Assembly: GCF_030063245.1 (NCBI RefSeq)
Contig: NZ_JASISR010000019.1
Coordinates: forward strand, 1-64,000
Direction: 5' to 3'
Origin: Paenarthrobacter sp. PH39-S1
GTDB taxonomy: Bacteria; Actinomycetota; Actinomycetes; Actinomycetales; Micrococcaceae
DNA: 64,000 nt
Part shown: positions 45,733 through 55,089 of the stretch, in pieces
Position numbering within the stretch: position 1 is the first letter of the stretch
Layout of the letters: every line of letters begins with the position of its first letter
Notes under the pieces: model-generated
The model's database searches: none
The model's input: the letters and a program-made list of their open reading frames with translations, nothing else
What the model was told of the DNA's origin: nothing
Program-made: the position numbers and the translations under genes

Positions 45733-45834
45733 TTTCCGCTCCTGTCTGCCGGAGGACTCCGGCGATCGCCATCCGAACGCGGTCCGGCTCAGCCGGTAAC
45801 GTCGGCGGCGTAGTATGTCCGGCTCCGTTAGCCC

Positions 45835-46032
45835 CTAGACGACGACCTCTTCGCTGTCCAGGAAGCCATCTTCGATGTCCCAGTCCACTACCGGAATCCT
45901 CACATGGGCATAATCGTCGGCGGGATCGTTATCCCGCACATGCCCCGGAGGGAGGTACCGGCGGGTCGCGGGGACCACGGCCGGGTTCAGTTCTGCAGAC
46001 TGTTGGGGGTGGTCATTCATTCCAGGGGTCAT
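45835..46032 (-). CDS. small acidic hypothetical protein
   Basis: A 65-residue protein, MTPGMNDHPQQSAELN onward, with an acidic C-terminus (DWDIEDGFLDSEEVVV). The ATG at 46032 has AAGGAG six bases upstream. Upstream ATGs in the same frame lack a site. No known family. Confidence 0.6.
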   Translation of the reverse strand: MTPGMNDHPQQSAELNPAVVPATRRYLPPGHVRDNDPADDYAHVRIPVVDWDIEDGFLDSEEVVV

Positions 46033-46172
46033 GTGCATCTCCTTCATTGGTGGGGCGATGGTGTTCACCCCACAGCGCGGTACGGCCTGTGGCTCGACCA
46101 TCCGGTACGGATCAGCACACCACGGCTCCCCGAAACCGTCAACCCCCACGCTGGCCCATCCGCGCATCCCCT

Positions 46173-46250
46173 CCCGACCCAAGTAGGTAGCAGATACTGC
46201 ACTCAAACGGCCGAATGGGTGCATCTGCTGCTACCCAGTTGGGACGGGGC
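46173..46250. terminator. long imperfect hairpin beyond the first mptB
   Basis: An inverted repeat with about 35-bp arms, CCCAAGTAGGTAGCAG near 46178-46193 matching CTGCTGCTACCCAGTTGGG near 46225-46243, about ten mismatches and a loop around AAACGGCC. It lies 28 bp past the mptB stop. Architecture resembles the hairpins at 4591 and 16643, including an AGATAC-type core. Confidence 0.5.
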
Positions 46251-46277
46251 GGAGGAGGCGGAACGGGCCGGGTCCGT

Positions 46278-47855
46278 TTAGAGCAGCTCGCCGGGGCGCA
46301 GGAACAGCACGCGGGTTTTGCGGTCGATGAAGACCATGTACAACGCGAACGACACGCCCACCACGATCGCCACCGCGCGCACAATTCCAATCGGGATCCA
46401 TTGAAAGACGCTCAGCTGGTCCGTCAGGGCGATCAGCATGAAAAACGCGGTCAGGAACAGCACCATGCGCAGCTGCCAGTTTTCCTTGATACCGACGACG
46501 CCGAACAACACGAGCAGCCAGACCATGTACCACGGCTGGATCATCGGTGCCAGGAGCACGACGGCGGCGAAGCCCCACGCCATCCGGCTTAGGATGGTAG
46601 CGCTATAGGTGCTTCCCAACGGGCCTCGGAACGCAAGCCAAACGACGGCGAACACGGACAGCACGGTCCCTACCAGGTCGACGGCGGACGTCACTGCGCT
46701 GCCCGGGGCACCGAACAGACCGGCCAAAAAGCCCAGCACCGCCCCCAGCATTCCTACCGGTGCGTACCAAATCCACACTGTCGAGGAGGTGCGCAGTGCG
46801 GCCACCCAGCCGAAGCCCAGACCGTTGACCATTCCGGCGACCCACAACAGGCCCATGGATAGTACAAAGGTGAGCGCCCAGCACCAGAATTTGCGTCCCC
46901 AGCCGGCCTTGGAGCCAGCCCACAGCAGGCCAACGAACGGCAGCGCAATCAGCGTGATTGGTTTAATCGCGATGGACGCCGTGACCAGCACGATGCCCAG
47001 GAACGGTCTCTTGACAGCGGCAAAATACACCCCGGCCACCACCAGCCCGAGCATGAGGGAATCATTGTGGGCGCTGGCAATGAAGTTGATCAGCAGGACA
47101 GGGTTCAGGACAGTCAGCCAGAGAGTGCGTTCGGCGTTGATCCCGTGCAGCGCCGCGAGCTTGGGCACAAAGACGGCCAGCAGCAGCACGCCGGCCACCG
47201 CCGCCAGCCGGAACGCGATGAGGGAAACCTCGGGAATTCCAAACCCCATCCAGACGGCGAACTGCTCGATCCACAGAAACAGCGGGCCATAAGGTGTGGG
47301 AGCCTCCGTCCAGAGCGTGTCCGGGCCAAGCTGGTAGTAGTTGTTCAGCGCCGAGATTCCGTTGGTGTACGGGTTAAGCCCCTGGCTCATCAGCCGGCCC
47401 TGGCCTATGTAGGCGTAAACGTCCCGGCTGAACAACGGAAGGGCGACGACGAGTGGCAGCGCCCAGAGCAGCAGCGCCTTGCGCAGCACGGGACGGGCGG
47501 ACTCATCCCAGACACTGATCCGCTGTGCCAGCCGCAGCCACGAGCGCACCAACAGAAGAGCCCCGAAACACAGCATCACGGTACAGCTGATGACTCCAAC
47601 CGGCGTCGTCCGCGCTGCAATGAATACCGGCGTCCGGATCAGCGCGGAACTGCCCGCAAGCCAACCGACGCCAATTGACCCCAGCACCATCAGGATGGAC
47701 GCAACAAAGCCCTGTACCAAGGCAACCTTCGTGGTCCCGGCTGCGCCGGCGTCGCCCTTGTGTGACCAGGCCACCAGCAGACCAACGATCCCGGACCGCC
47801 CGCCACTAACCGCCGAGCTAAGAGCCGGGGTCCCGCGCGGTTTGTCGGTCAACAT
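46278..47855 (-). CDS. mptB: polyprenol-phosphomannose-dependent alpha-1,6-mannosyltransferase, MptB family (copy 1)
   Basis: This GT-C membrane enzyme (about 525 residues) would add mannose from polyprenyl-phosphomannose to a lipomannan backbone. It has about twelve transmembrane helices and the family motifs PLFSRDVYAYIGQGRL, GLNPYTNGISALNNYY and PTPYGPLFLWIEQ near the first third. The ATG at 47855 follows GAGGACTC; an open frame reaches 47948 with ATG there, so the start is not certain. It mirrors the copy at 50854. Confidence 0.85.
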   Translation of the reverse strand: MLTDKPRGTPALSSAVSGGRSGIVGLLVAWSHKGDAGAAGTTKVALVQGFVASILMVLGSIGVGWLAGSSALIRTPVFIAARTTPVGVISCTVMLCFGALLLVRSWLRLAQRISVWDESARPVLRKALLLWALPLVVALPLFSRDVYAYIGQGRLMSQGLNPYTNGISALNNYYQLGPDTLWTEAPTPYGPLFLWIEQFAVWMGFGIPEVSLIAFRLAAVAGVLLLAVFVPKLAALHGINAERTLWLTVLNPVLLINFIASAHNDSLMLGLVVAGVYFAAVKRPFLGIVLVTASIAIKPITLIALPFVGLLWAGSKAGWGRKFWCWALTFVLSMGLLWVAGMVNGLGFGWVAALRTSSTVWIWYAPVGMLGAVLGFLAGLFGAPGSAVTSAVDLVGTVLSVFAVVWLAFRGPLGSTYSATILSRMAWGFAAVVLLAPMIQPWYMVWLLVLFGVVGIKENWQLRMVLFLTAFFMLIALTDQLSVFQWIPIGIVRAVAIVVGVSFALYMVFIDRKTRVLFLRPGELL

Positions 47856-48177
47856 CGATGAAGAGTCCTCTTCGGTAAGGAGATACGCGCTGCCTTTGGG
47901 GGCTCGCGGCAGGCAACGGTTGGCCTCGATATCGGCTGATCCCGCCACCCGAAGATGATGCTCGGGACCACGGCGATTCTAACACCGCGGGCGTGCGCCC
48001 ACACGGTCCCGGCGCCCACCTGCGGTAATATCAAGGGGCGGGAACTTTCCGTGCGCGGTTTTATCCCGCACCCCCGGCCTGCCGGCGGTCCCCTCCGCGG
48101 CGGCTGCACGAACCCGCCGGACACCGATCCGCTCCATGGCCAGCCACGGAGATCCATATTTGAGAAGGACTGCTCAC
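47856..48177. other. divergent intergenic region between mptB and GT87
   Basis: This 322-bp gap holds the promoters of two divergent genes. The mptB frame extends to 47948 and the GT87 frame back to 48136, but only weakly supported starts lie there. I see no RNA gene or repeat. Confidence 0.45.
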
Positions 48178-49497
48178 ATTTCTACGGACTCTTTCTTCGG
48201 CGCCTTGACGCGGGCCCGGCAACGTCTGCTGTCAGGCCCGGCGGCGGCGCGGCTCAATACCCCCCGGGGCCTGCTCTGGGGCTTTATAGCCATCCACCTG
48301 TTCTTCATCGGGTTCATGATGATCTGGGTCGTGCAGGGCCAGGCGTTCAGCGATACGTTCATTTACCGGGAATGGGCCGCCGCCGGGTTCCGTGATGAAA
48401 ATCTCTCCAGCGGTCCCAGCCCGTGGGTTTATCCGATCCTCGCGCTGCTGCCCATAGCGATCGCCGGAATCGCGGGCAAAGGGCTGTTTCTGCTGATCTG
48501 GGTCCTGATGATCACCGTCCTCAACGGCCTGGCGGTGGGTAAGCTCACCAACTGGGGCAAGAACCGCGGTACCATCCGGGCTGCTTGGTGGTGGCTGGTG
48601 TTCGTCCTCCTGATGGGCTGGCTCGGCTTTGCACGCGTGGACGGCCTGACGGCACCTCTCGTGCTCATTGCGCTCGTCTACGGCGTCGCCAACCCGTTTG
48701 TGGCCTCCGTGCTGCTCAGCATCGCGACATGGGTCAAGGTCTGGCCCGCCGCCGTCGTGCTGGCGCTGTTCACCGTCGTGAGGGAGCGACTTCGCGTTCT
48801 GGCTGCCGGCATTCTGGTCACCGCTGTGGTGGCGGCCGCGGCGCTGTCCCTGGGCGCCCTGCCCAAGCTGTTCCATTTCCTGACTGAACAAGGCGATCGC
48901 GGCATGCAGCTGGAGGCCACGTTCACCACGCCATGGCTCTGGCTGTCCGTGCTGAACGCCGGCGGCACACGGATGTACATGAATACGGACATCAACTCCA
49001 TGCAGGTCGACGGGCCCGGAACGGCCCTGATGTCCTACCTGATGCAGCCGCTGCTCATTGTTGCCGCCCTCCTGGTGGCCGGTCTGATCTTCTGGGCGCT
49101 GCATAACGGCAACCGGCACGGCGGACAAGGCGGCGGCGCGGACCGCACCGAGCTGCTGCTGGCCGGTTCGCTGACCATGGCGACGGCGTTCGTCGTCTTT
49201 AATAAGGTCGGCTCGCCTCAGTTCATGGTCTGGCTGGCCCCGGCCGTCGCCGTCGGCCTGGCGCACTGCTGGAAGGAATGGCGCGTTCCTGCCGCCATGC
49301 TGACCGGCATTGCCGTGGCCACGTTCTTTGTGTACCCGCTGTTTTATGACGCGCTGAGCCACAACAACCCGGTGATGGCGCTGGTGCTGACGATCCGGAA
49401 CGTGCTGCTGGTCGTGCTGTTCTGCTGGTCCGTTCGTAGGCTCGTTGTGCTGGGCAAGCGGGCTGAAAAGCCTGTCGACGCCATCAAGGAGTCCTAA
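48178..49497 (+). CDS. GT87-like membrane glycosyltransferase, copy 1, probably ATT start
   Basis: This GT-C polytopic protein (about 439 residues) resembles GT87/DUF2029 mannosyltransferases: a luminal loop with QAFSDTFIYREWAAAGF after the first helix, SPWVYPILALLP, and then about ten helices. No ATG, GTG or TTG has a ribosome site. An ATT at 48178 has AAGGA about ten bases upstream and begins ISTDSFFGALTRARQRL, matching the ATT-begun N-terminus of the paralogue. An ATG at 48136 without a site is the alternative. It probably forms an operon with the next gene. Confidence 0.8.
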   Translation: MSTDSFFGALTRARQRLLSGPAAARLNTPRGLLWGFIAIHLFFIGFMMIWVVQGQAFSDTFIYREWAAAGFRDENLSSGPSPWVYPILALLPIAIAGIAGKGLFLLIWVLMITVLNGLAVGKLTNWGKNRGTIRAAWWWLVFVLLMGWLGFARVDGLTAPLVLIALVYGVANPFVASVLLSIATWVKVWPAAVVLALFTVVRERLRVLAAGILVTAVVAAAALSLGALPKLFHFLTEQGDRGMQLEATFTTPWLWLSVLNAGGTRMYMNTDINSMQVDGPGTALMSYLMQPLLIVAALLVAGLIFWALHNGNRHGGQGGGADRTELLLAGSLTMATAFVVFNKVGSPQFMVWLAPAVAVGLAHCWKEWRVPAAMLTGIAVATFFVYPLFYDALSHNNPVMALVLTIRNVLLVVLFCWSVRRLVVLGKRAEKPVDAIKES

Positions 49498-49498
49498 G

Positions 49499-50794
49499 AT
49501 TTCCGTCAAATTCTTTGACCTGCTGCTTCGCGTCCGCGGTGCCCTGCTCCCGCCGGCCGCCGTGGCGTGGTTTTCACGCCCCGCCAGTGTCTGGTGGGGC
49601 TTTGCCGTGGTCCATCTGTATTTCCTTGCCTGGATGATGTCGTTCGTCATCCACGGCACTACGTTCAGCGACACGGAGCAGTACCGCCAATGGGCCCTGG
49701 CTGGTTTTAATCCGGCGGACATGGAAGGGAGCATCAGCCCCTGGGTCTATCCTGTTCTGGCGCAGATCCCCATTTTCCTTGCCAATGTTGCCGGCCCGGA
49801 CGTCTATTTGCTGATGTGGATGCTGATCATCACGGCGCTCAACGCCGGGGCCATGCTGTATCTGACCCGCGGTCCCCGCCGGAGGACCGGCATCGCGCCG
49901 GCCTGGTGGTGGCTGGTCTTCCTGATCTTTATGGGCTACCTCGGGTTTGCCCGGGTGGAAGGCATCACCGCCCCGATTGTCCTGGTGGCGCTTCTCTTTG
50001 CCGCCAGGCGGCCGCTGGTGGCTACGGTGCTGCTGAGCATCGCGACCTGGATCAAGGTCTGGCCCGCGGCCGTCATCGCGCCGATTGTGATCGTCAGCCG
50101 GAAGCGGGTGAAAATCATCGCCACCGGTGTCCTGGTCAGCGCCGTCGTGCTGCTGGGCACGTATCTGGCCGGCGGTGGAAAGTATCTGTTCGATTTTCTG
50201 ACCAACCAAGGCGAGCGGGGCATGCAGTTGGAGGCTACCTTCTCCACGCCGTGGGTCTGGCTGAGCGTCTTCCATCTGGGCGGATCAAAGATCGCGGATA
50301 ATCTTGCCATCAATTCAACCGAGGTCTACGGGCCGGGCGCATCCGCCGCGGCGTTTCTGATGCAGCCGCTGTTCCTGCTGGCGGCGCTGGTGGCGGCGCT
50401 GCTGCTCGTCTGGGCGCTGCACCAGGGTGCCGAACGCGAGGAACTGTTCCTGGAGGGCGCCCTGATGATGACCACCGCGTTCATCGTGTTCAACAAGGTG
50501 GGATCACCGCAGTTCATTATCTGGCTGGCGCCGGTGGTCATCGCGGGGCTGACGCACGACTGGGCCCGCTGGAAGGTCCCCGCCGCGCTGCTGATGGCCA
50601 TTGCCATCACCACATTCGTGATCTATCCGCTGTTTTATACACCGCTGATCCACGCGAACCCCGTGATGGCGGCAGTGCTGAGTACCCGCAATGTACTCCT
50701 GGTGGTGTTGTTGTACTGGTCCGTGCGCCGCACGGTTGAGCTGGCCCGCAGGCCGCGACCGGTTTCCGGCGCCCTCACCGCCGCGGCCAATTGA
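49499..50794 (+). CDS. GT87-like membrane glycosyltransferase, copy 2, probably ATT start
   Basis: Paralogue of the preceding gene, about 431 residues, with the same layout (GTTFSDTEQYRQWALAGF and SPWVYPVLAQIP). The frame starts with ATT at 49499, right after the previous gene's TAA (49495-49497), with GGAG seven bases upstream in the end of that gene. There is no other start between it and the first helix. The only upstream in-frame ATG or GTG lies inside the preceding gene. Tandem duplication of the two is evident. Confidence 0.8.
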   Translation: MSVKFFDLLLRVRGALLPPAAVAWFSRPASVWWGFAVVHLYFLAWMMSFVIHGTTFSDTEQYRQWALAGFNPADMEGSISPWVYPVLAQIPIFLANVAGPDVYLLMWMLIITALNAGAMLYLTRGPRRRTGIAPAWWWLVFLIFMGYLGFARVEGITAPIVLVALLFAARRPLVATVLLSIATWIKVWPAAVIAPIVIVSRKRVKIIATGVLVSAVVLLGTYLAGGGKYLFDFLTNQGERGMQLEATFSTPWVWLSVFHLGGSKIADNLAINSTEVYGPGASAAAFLMQPLFLLAALVAALLLVWALHQGAEREELFLEGALMMTTAFIVFNKVGSPQFIIWLAPVVIAGLTHDWARWKVPAALLMAIAITTFVIYPLFYTPLIHANPVMAAVLSTRNVLLVVLLYWSVRRTVELARRPRPVSGALTAAAN

Positions 50795-50853
50795 GCCGCA
50801 CATTCCGGGCATCCAGTCAGGCGGCCCAACCATGTGGCCGCAATCAGACGGCC

Positions 50854-52650
50854 TTAGTCAGAACGCCGTGCGGGTGGACGCGGCTCGACGGACACGCCGC
50901 CCTTGGAGGCCAGCGGCACCAGTGTGATGGCCTCGGTCGCCGGCGCCTCCAACACCGCCGCCGGGGCAACCCAGGCCTTCGTGCCGCGCAGCAGAGCGGA
51001 CAGCCCCCTATGCAGGAGCAGTTTCCTGGTGTGCACATCGATGAAGAGCAGATAGAAGATGAAGCCCAGCGCCACCAAGTACGCCAGCGTGGAGGCATGG
51101 AACTGCAGTTGCACGAAGGACCAAACCGAGAGCTGGTCCTGGGCCCCGAACACCACGAAGAACGTGATGATCACGTACAGGGACTTGATCTGCCAGTCAT
51201 TGCGGATACCCGTGACGGCGAGGAACGGGATGAACCAGAGAACGTACCAAGGCTGGATGATCGGCGACAGCATCACCACCGCGGCAAAGGCCAGTGCCAT
51301 CCGGCGGATCAGCTTTGAGTAGTCACCGCGGAACATCAGGAGAACCACCAGCCCGACGCCGGCATATTTGAGCCCCGTCCGCAGAATCCCAGCCAGCATC
51401 CCCCCGTGCAGACCGAGCACGTTGGCCAGAGCCTCCACCCGTTGCCCGAGGAACCCGGACGGTGAATAGCCGGTGTAGCCGGGGGTGGGATCCAGGATGG
51501 CCCAGACCCAGCCCAGTCCCAGGTTGTAAGGGATGCCGCTGAGCGCCAGCACGCCGAAGCTGATCGCCGCCGTCGCCCCCCAGAAGAGGAACTTCCTGCC
51601 CAGCGACGCGGCGGGACCGGCCCACAGCAGCGCGATGAAGGGCAGCAGCAGCACGGTGATCGGCTTGACACCGATGGACGCGGTCACCAGCAGGATGCCC
51701 CAGATCGGGCGTTTGGTGGCGGCGAGATAGGTGCCAGCGACGGCGAGCCCCACCATCAGCGCGTCATTGTGCGCACTGGCGACAAAGCTGATCAGGAAAA
51801 GCGGGTTTGCCACCGATATCCACAACGCGCGGGCGCCGCTGAGACCGTGCAGGCGCGCCAGCTTGGGCACGTAAAGCACACACAGGGCGACGCCGGCCAC
51901 GGCGAGTAGCCGGAACAGGAAGACCGAGGTGTCGGGCTGGGCGCCGGTGAACTGCACGACGGCGCGTTCGAGCCAGAGGAAGTAGGGCCCGTACGGGGTC
52001 TTCGCTTCCGCCCAAGCCGGGTCCGCGCCGAGGGCAAACCAGTTGCTGAGCGCGGAAATACCCGTGGTGTAAGGGTTCAGGCCCTCCAGAACCAGCCTGC
52101 CCTGCCCGGTATAGGCGTAGACATCGCGGGAAAAGATCGGCACGGCGAAGAGCATCGGCGCCGACCACGCCCCGATCGCGATCACCACCGAGCGTAGGGC
52201 GCCCGGTCCCCAGTTCTGCAGCCGCTGACCCAGCCGGAGCCACGACCGCATCAGCAGCATCGCACCTAGGGTCAACAGCACCGTGGAGGTCGTGACGCCC
52301 CACCCCTCGGTCCGCAACGAGATGACCACGGGGTTGCGGACCATCGGCGAGCCGTTGGCAATCCAGCCGGCGCCGATGGAGCCGACAAACATCATCAGCG
52401 ATCCGACAAAGCCCTCAACGATGGCGAAGTAGGCCTTCGGCTTGACGGGTTCGCCGGTCCCGCCCGCAGGCGAACCGGCCGGGCCCGACGGTGCAGCCAC
52501 GGATGTGGCGTGCGATGCCGCCGCAGCCGGAGCTGTCGACGTAGGCTCGGGCACGGCCCCCACGACGCCGGGCTGCGGGGCCGACGGGTCGCCGTCGACC
52601 CCCGTCTCGGGCCGGTCTCCCGTGCTCACGCGCGAATCGCCTGCCGTCAT
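50854..52650 (-). CDS. mptB: polyprenol-phosphomannose-dependent alpha-1,6-mannosyltransferase, MptB family (copy 2)
   Basis: This 598-residue paralogue of the 46278 gene has the same GT-C motifs (PIFSRDVYAYTGQGRL, GLNPYTTGISALSNWF, KTPYGPYFLWLERA), about twelve to thirteen helices, and an N-terminal disordered Ser/Pro/Ala stretch of about 70 residues. It converges on the GT87 pair from the other side, making a mirror arrangement. In Mycobacterium and Corynebacterium MptB works early in lipomannan synthesis; here the exact polymer is inferred. Confidence 0.88.
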   Translation of the reverse strand: MTAGDSRVSTGDRPETGVDGDPSAPQPGVVGAVPEPTSTAPAAAASHATSVAAPSGPAGSPAGGTGEPVKPKAYFAIVEGFVGSLMMFVGSIGAGWIANGSPMVRNPVVISLRTEGWGVTTSTVLLTLGAMLLMRSWLRLGQRLQNWGPGALRSVVIAIGAWSAPMLFAVPIFSRDVYAYTGQGRLVLEGLNPYTTGISALSNWFALGADPAWAEAKTPYGPYFLWLERAVVQFTGAQPDTSVFLFRLLAVAGVALCVLYVPKLARLHGLSGARALWISVANPLFLISFVASAHNDALMVGLAVAGTYLAATKRPIWGILLVTASIGVKPITVLLLPFIALLWAGPAASLGRKFLFWGATAAISFGVLALSGIPYNLGLGWVWAILDPTPGYTGYSPSGFLGQRVEALANVLGLHGGMLAGILRTGLKYAGVGLVVLLMFRGDYSKLIRRMALAFAAVVMLSPIIQPWYVLWFIPFLAVTGIRNDWQIKSLYVIITFFVVFGAQDQLSVWSFVQLQFHASTLAYLVALGFIFYLLFIDVHTRKLLLHRGLSALLRGTKAWVAPAAVLEAPATEAITLVPLASKGGVSVEPRPPARRSD

Positions 52651-52830
52651 TTTTCTACAGTCCTCTGGTGCCCTAAGGCGATCGTTCGCAGCTGGTCAAT
52701 GGAGGGTCAGGGTTGAGTCAAGTGATGAGCCATTTTAGCACCGGGACACGCACGGGTCCGGGATCCAACGGGCATGTGACCAGCACCATCCGCCCGAGGT
52801 CCGGCGCCGGCGTCACGGTACATTTGACTG

Positions 52831-53433
52831 GTGCCTATATCAAACGAACGAATTGTATGGATTGACTGCGAGATGACGGGCCTGGACCTGAAGGCGGATG
52901 CCCTCATTGAGGTGGCGGTCCTGGTCACCGACTCGGAACTGAACATCCTGGGCGAAGGCCTGGACGTCGTGATCCGGCCGGAAGCCGAAGCGCTGGCCCA
53001 GATGAACGACTTTGTCAGGGACATGCACACCACCTCCAAGCTGCTCGACGAGCTCCCGCATGGCCTGTCCATGGCGGAGGCCGAGGCGCAGGTGCTCGCC
53101 TACATCAAGATGTATGTGCCGGAGCCAAAAAAGGCACCGCTGGGCGGCAACTCCGTCGGGACGGACAGGATGTTCCTGGCACGCGACATGCCCGCCGTCG
53201 TCGAGCATCTGCATTACCGCGTCGTTGACGTATCCACCATCAAGGAACTTTCCCGGCGCTGGTATGCCCGGGCCTACTTCCAGTCCCCGCCGAAGTTCGG
53301 CGGCCACCGTGCCCTGGGCGACATCCAGGACTCCATCAACGAACTGAAGTACTACCGCGAGGCGGTCTTCGTCCCGGCCCCGGGCCCCGATTCTGCCACC
53401 GCCAAAAAGATTTCGCAGCGGTTCAAGGGCTGA
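52831..53433 (+). CDS. orn: oligoribonuclease
   Basis: This 200-residue 3'-5' exoribonuclease of the DEDDh family degrades 2-5 nt RNAs. The motifs WIDCEMTGLD (Asp and Glu ligands), RDMHTTSKL, and GGHRALGDIQDS are present. GTG at 52831. The gene is complete and precedes tRNA-His. Confidence 0.95.
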   Translation: MPISNERIVWIDCEMTGLDLKADALIEVAVLVTDSELNILGEGLDVVIRPEAEALAQMNDFVRDMHTTSKLLDELPHGLSMAEAEAQVLAYIKMYVPEPKKAPLGGNSVGTDRMFLARDMPAVVEHLHYRVVDVSTIKELSRRWYARAYFQSPPKFGGHRALGDIQDSINELKYYREAVFVPAPGPDSATAKKISQRFKG

Positions 53434-53604
53434 TAGACGGCCTATTAACGGCTCTTTTTCGGCCGGAAAGCCCGGAATCCCGGGCATCGGGCAGAGCTAG
53501 CTGGGAACGGTCCGCAGAATATGTCACGAGTACCCCAAAACAGCAGGTAGACTATTTGCCGTTGCCTTATCCATTTCGGAGTCATCCGGAGCGGAACGGC
53601 GCAT

Positions 53605-53678
53605 GGTGGGATTAGCTCAGTTGGCAGAGCGCCTGGTTGTGGTCCAGGAGGTCGCGGGTTCAACCCCCGTATCTCACC
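53605..53678 (+). tRNA. tRNA-His(GTG)
   Basis: Acceptor GTGGGAT / ATCTCAC with G-1 at 53605, anticodon stem CCTGG / CCAGG and loop TTGTGGT giving anticodon GTG. The discriminator is C and CCA is encoded at 53679-53681. Confidence 0.93.
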
Positions 53679-53883
53679 CCAAAGGTTGTGAGGGTGCTGC
53701 GAAAATGTGCCGCTCATGTCGACAAAGGCCGCGCTGGAAGTATCCGGTGCGGCCTTCGTCATGCCGAGGTGTTGTCTCAGTTTCATGGTTACGTGTTATC
53801 CCGAAGTGTCATCTGACGGTGGCCCTGTCCCGCGGCCGCCGGCCAGGAACCCCCCGTCCCGGAATGCAGGAGGAGCCTCCGAC

Positions 53884-55038
53884 ATGCAGCGCCATCTCTA
53901 TGAGGAAGACCATGAACATTTCCGCGGCGTGGCGCAGGAGTTCAACGCGCGCGAAATTGCCCCGCACTACGCACAATGGGACGCTGACCATCTGATCTCC
54001 CGCCGGATGTGGACGGCAGCGGGCGACCAGGGGCTGCTGGGCCTGGCTGTCCCGGAGGATTTCGGCGGGATGGGCCTGACGGACTACCGGTTCCGCTCCG
54101 TGCTGGATGAGGAATTTGCCAATGCCAACCATCTCGCCGTCTCGCTGGCGTTCCACCTGCACGATGACATGGTGCTCCCACATCTGCTGGCCTACGGCTC
54201 GGAGGATCTGAAGGGCCGCTGGCTGCCCGGCATGGTCACCGGAGAGACGGTCACCGCAATCGCCATGACCGAGCCGGGTGCCGGCAGCGACCTGCGGGGG
54301 GTGCGCACCAAGGCTGTGCGGGACGGAGATGACTGGCTGATTTCCGGCCAAAAATCCTTCATTGGCAACGGAATTTCCGGCGACGCTGCACTGGTGCTGG
54401 CGCGGACCGACGGCGGCACCGGCCGCGGCGCCCGCGATTCCTATTCGTTGTTTATGGTTGGCAAGGGCGAGGGCTTCAGCACCGGCAATCAGCTGGACAA
54501 GATGGGCCTGAAGGCCTCCGATACCGCCGAGCTGTTCTTTGACAGCGTACGGGTGCCGGCCGGCGACCTGGTCGGCCAGCCCGGCCGGGGACTCGAATAT
54601 GCGACCGCCCAGCTCCCACAGGGCCGGCTGGCGATCGCCGTGGCCGCCGCCGCCGTCGCCCGTTCCGTCTACCAAGCCACGGTGACCTATACCAAGGACC
54701 GCAACGCCTTTGGCGAGCGGATCATTGACTTCCAGAACACGCGGTTTGCAATGGCGGACATCCTGACGGAGGTCGAGGTCACCGAAGGCTATGTCGACAG
54801 GGCCATGCTGGCATTCAACGACGGCGGCCTGGACGCGGCGTCGGCGGCGCGCGTCAAGCTCTGGGCCAGCGAGCGGGTCAAGTCCATCACAGACCGCTGT
54901 CTGCAGCTGCACGGCGGCTACGGCTACATCCTGGAATACCCGGTGGCGCAGGCGTTCCTGGCGTCCCGGCTGCTGACCATTTTCGGCGGCACCAACGAGA
55001 TCATGCGCGACGTCGTCGGGCGTGAGATTGCCCGCTGA
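53884..55038 (+). CDS. acyl-CoA dehydrogenase
   Basis: This 384-residue flavoenzyme catalyses the first step of fatty-acid or branched-acyl beta-oxidation. Family motifs: MTEPGAGSDLRGVRT for FAD/acyl binding, GRLAIAVAAAAVARSVYQ, and the C-terminal QLHGGYGYILEYPVAQ, with a Glu in EYPV as in many ACADs, and FGGTNEIMRDV. The ATG at 53884 has AGGAGG. The antisense ORF across this region is a shadow. Confidence 0.93.
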   Translation: MQRHLYEEDHEHFRGVAQEFNAREIAPHYAQWDADHLISRRMWTAAGDQGLLGLAVPEDFGGMGLTDYRFRSVLDEEFANANHLAVSLAFHLHDDMVLPHLLAYGSEDLKGRWLPGMVTGETVTAIAMTEPGAGSDLRGVRTKAVRDGDDWLISGQKSFIGNGISGDAALVLARTDGGTGRGARDSYSLFMVGKGEGFSTGNQLDKMGLKASDTAELFFDSVRVPAGDLVGQPGRGLEYATAQLPQGRLAIAVAAAAVARSVYQATVTYTKDRNAFGERIIDFQNTRFAMADILTEVEVTEGYVDRAMLAFNDGGLDAASAARVKLWASERVKSITDRCLQLHGGYGYILEYPVAQAFLASRLLTIFGGTNEIMRDVVGREIAR

Positions 55039-55089
55039 CCCCGCCGCCGTCCTCCGCTCACGCTCACCTTCACGCTCCAAGGGACCACA

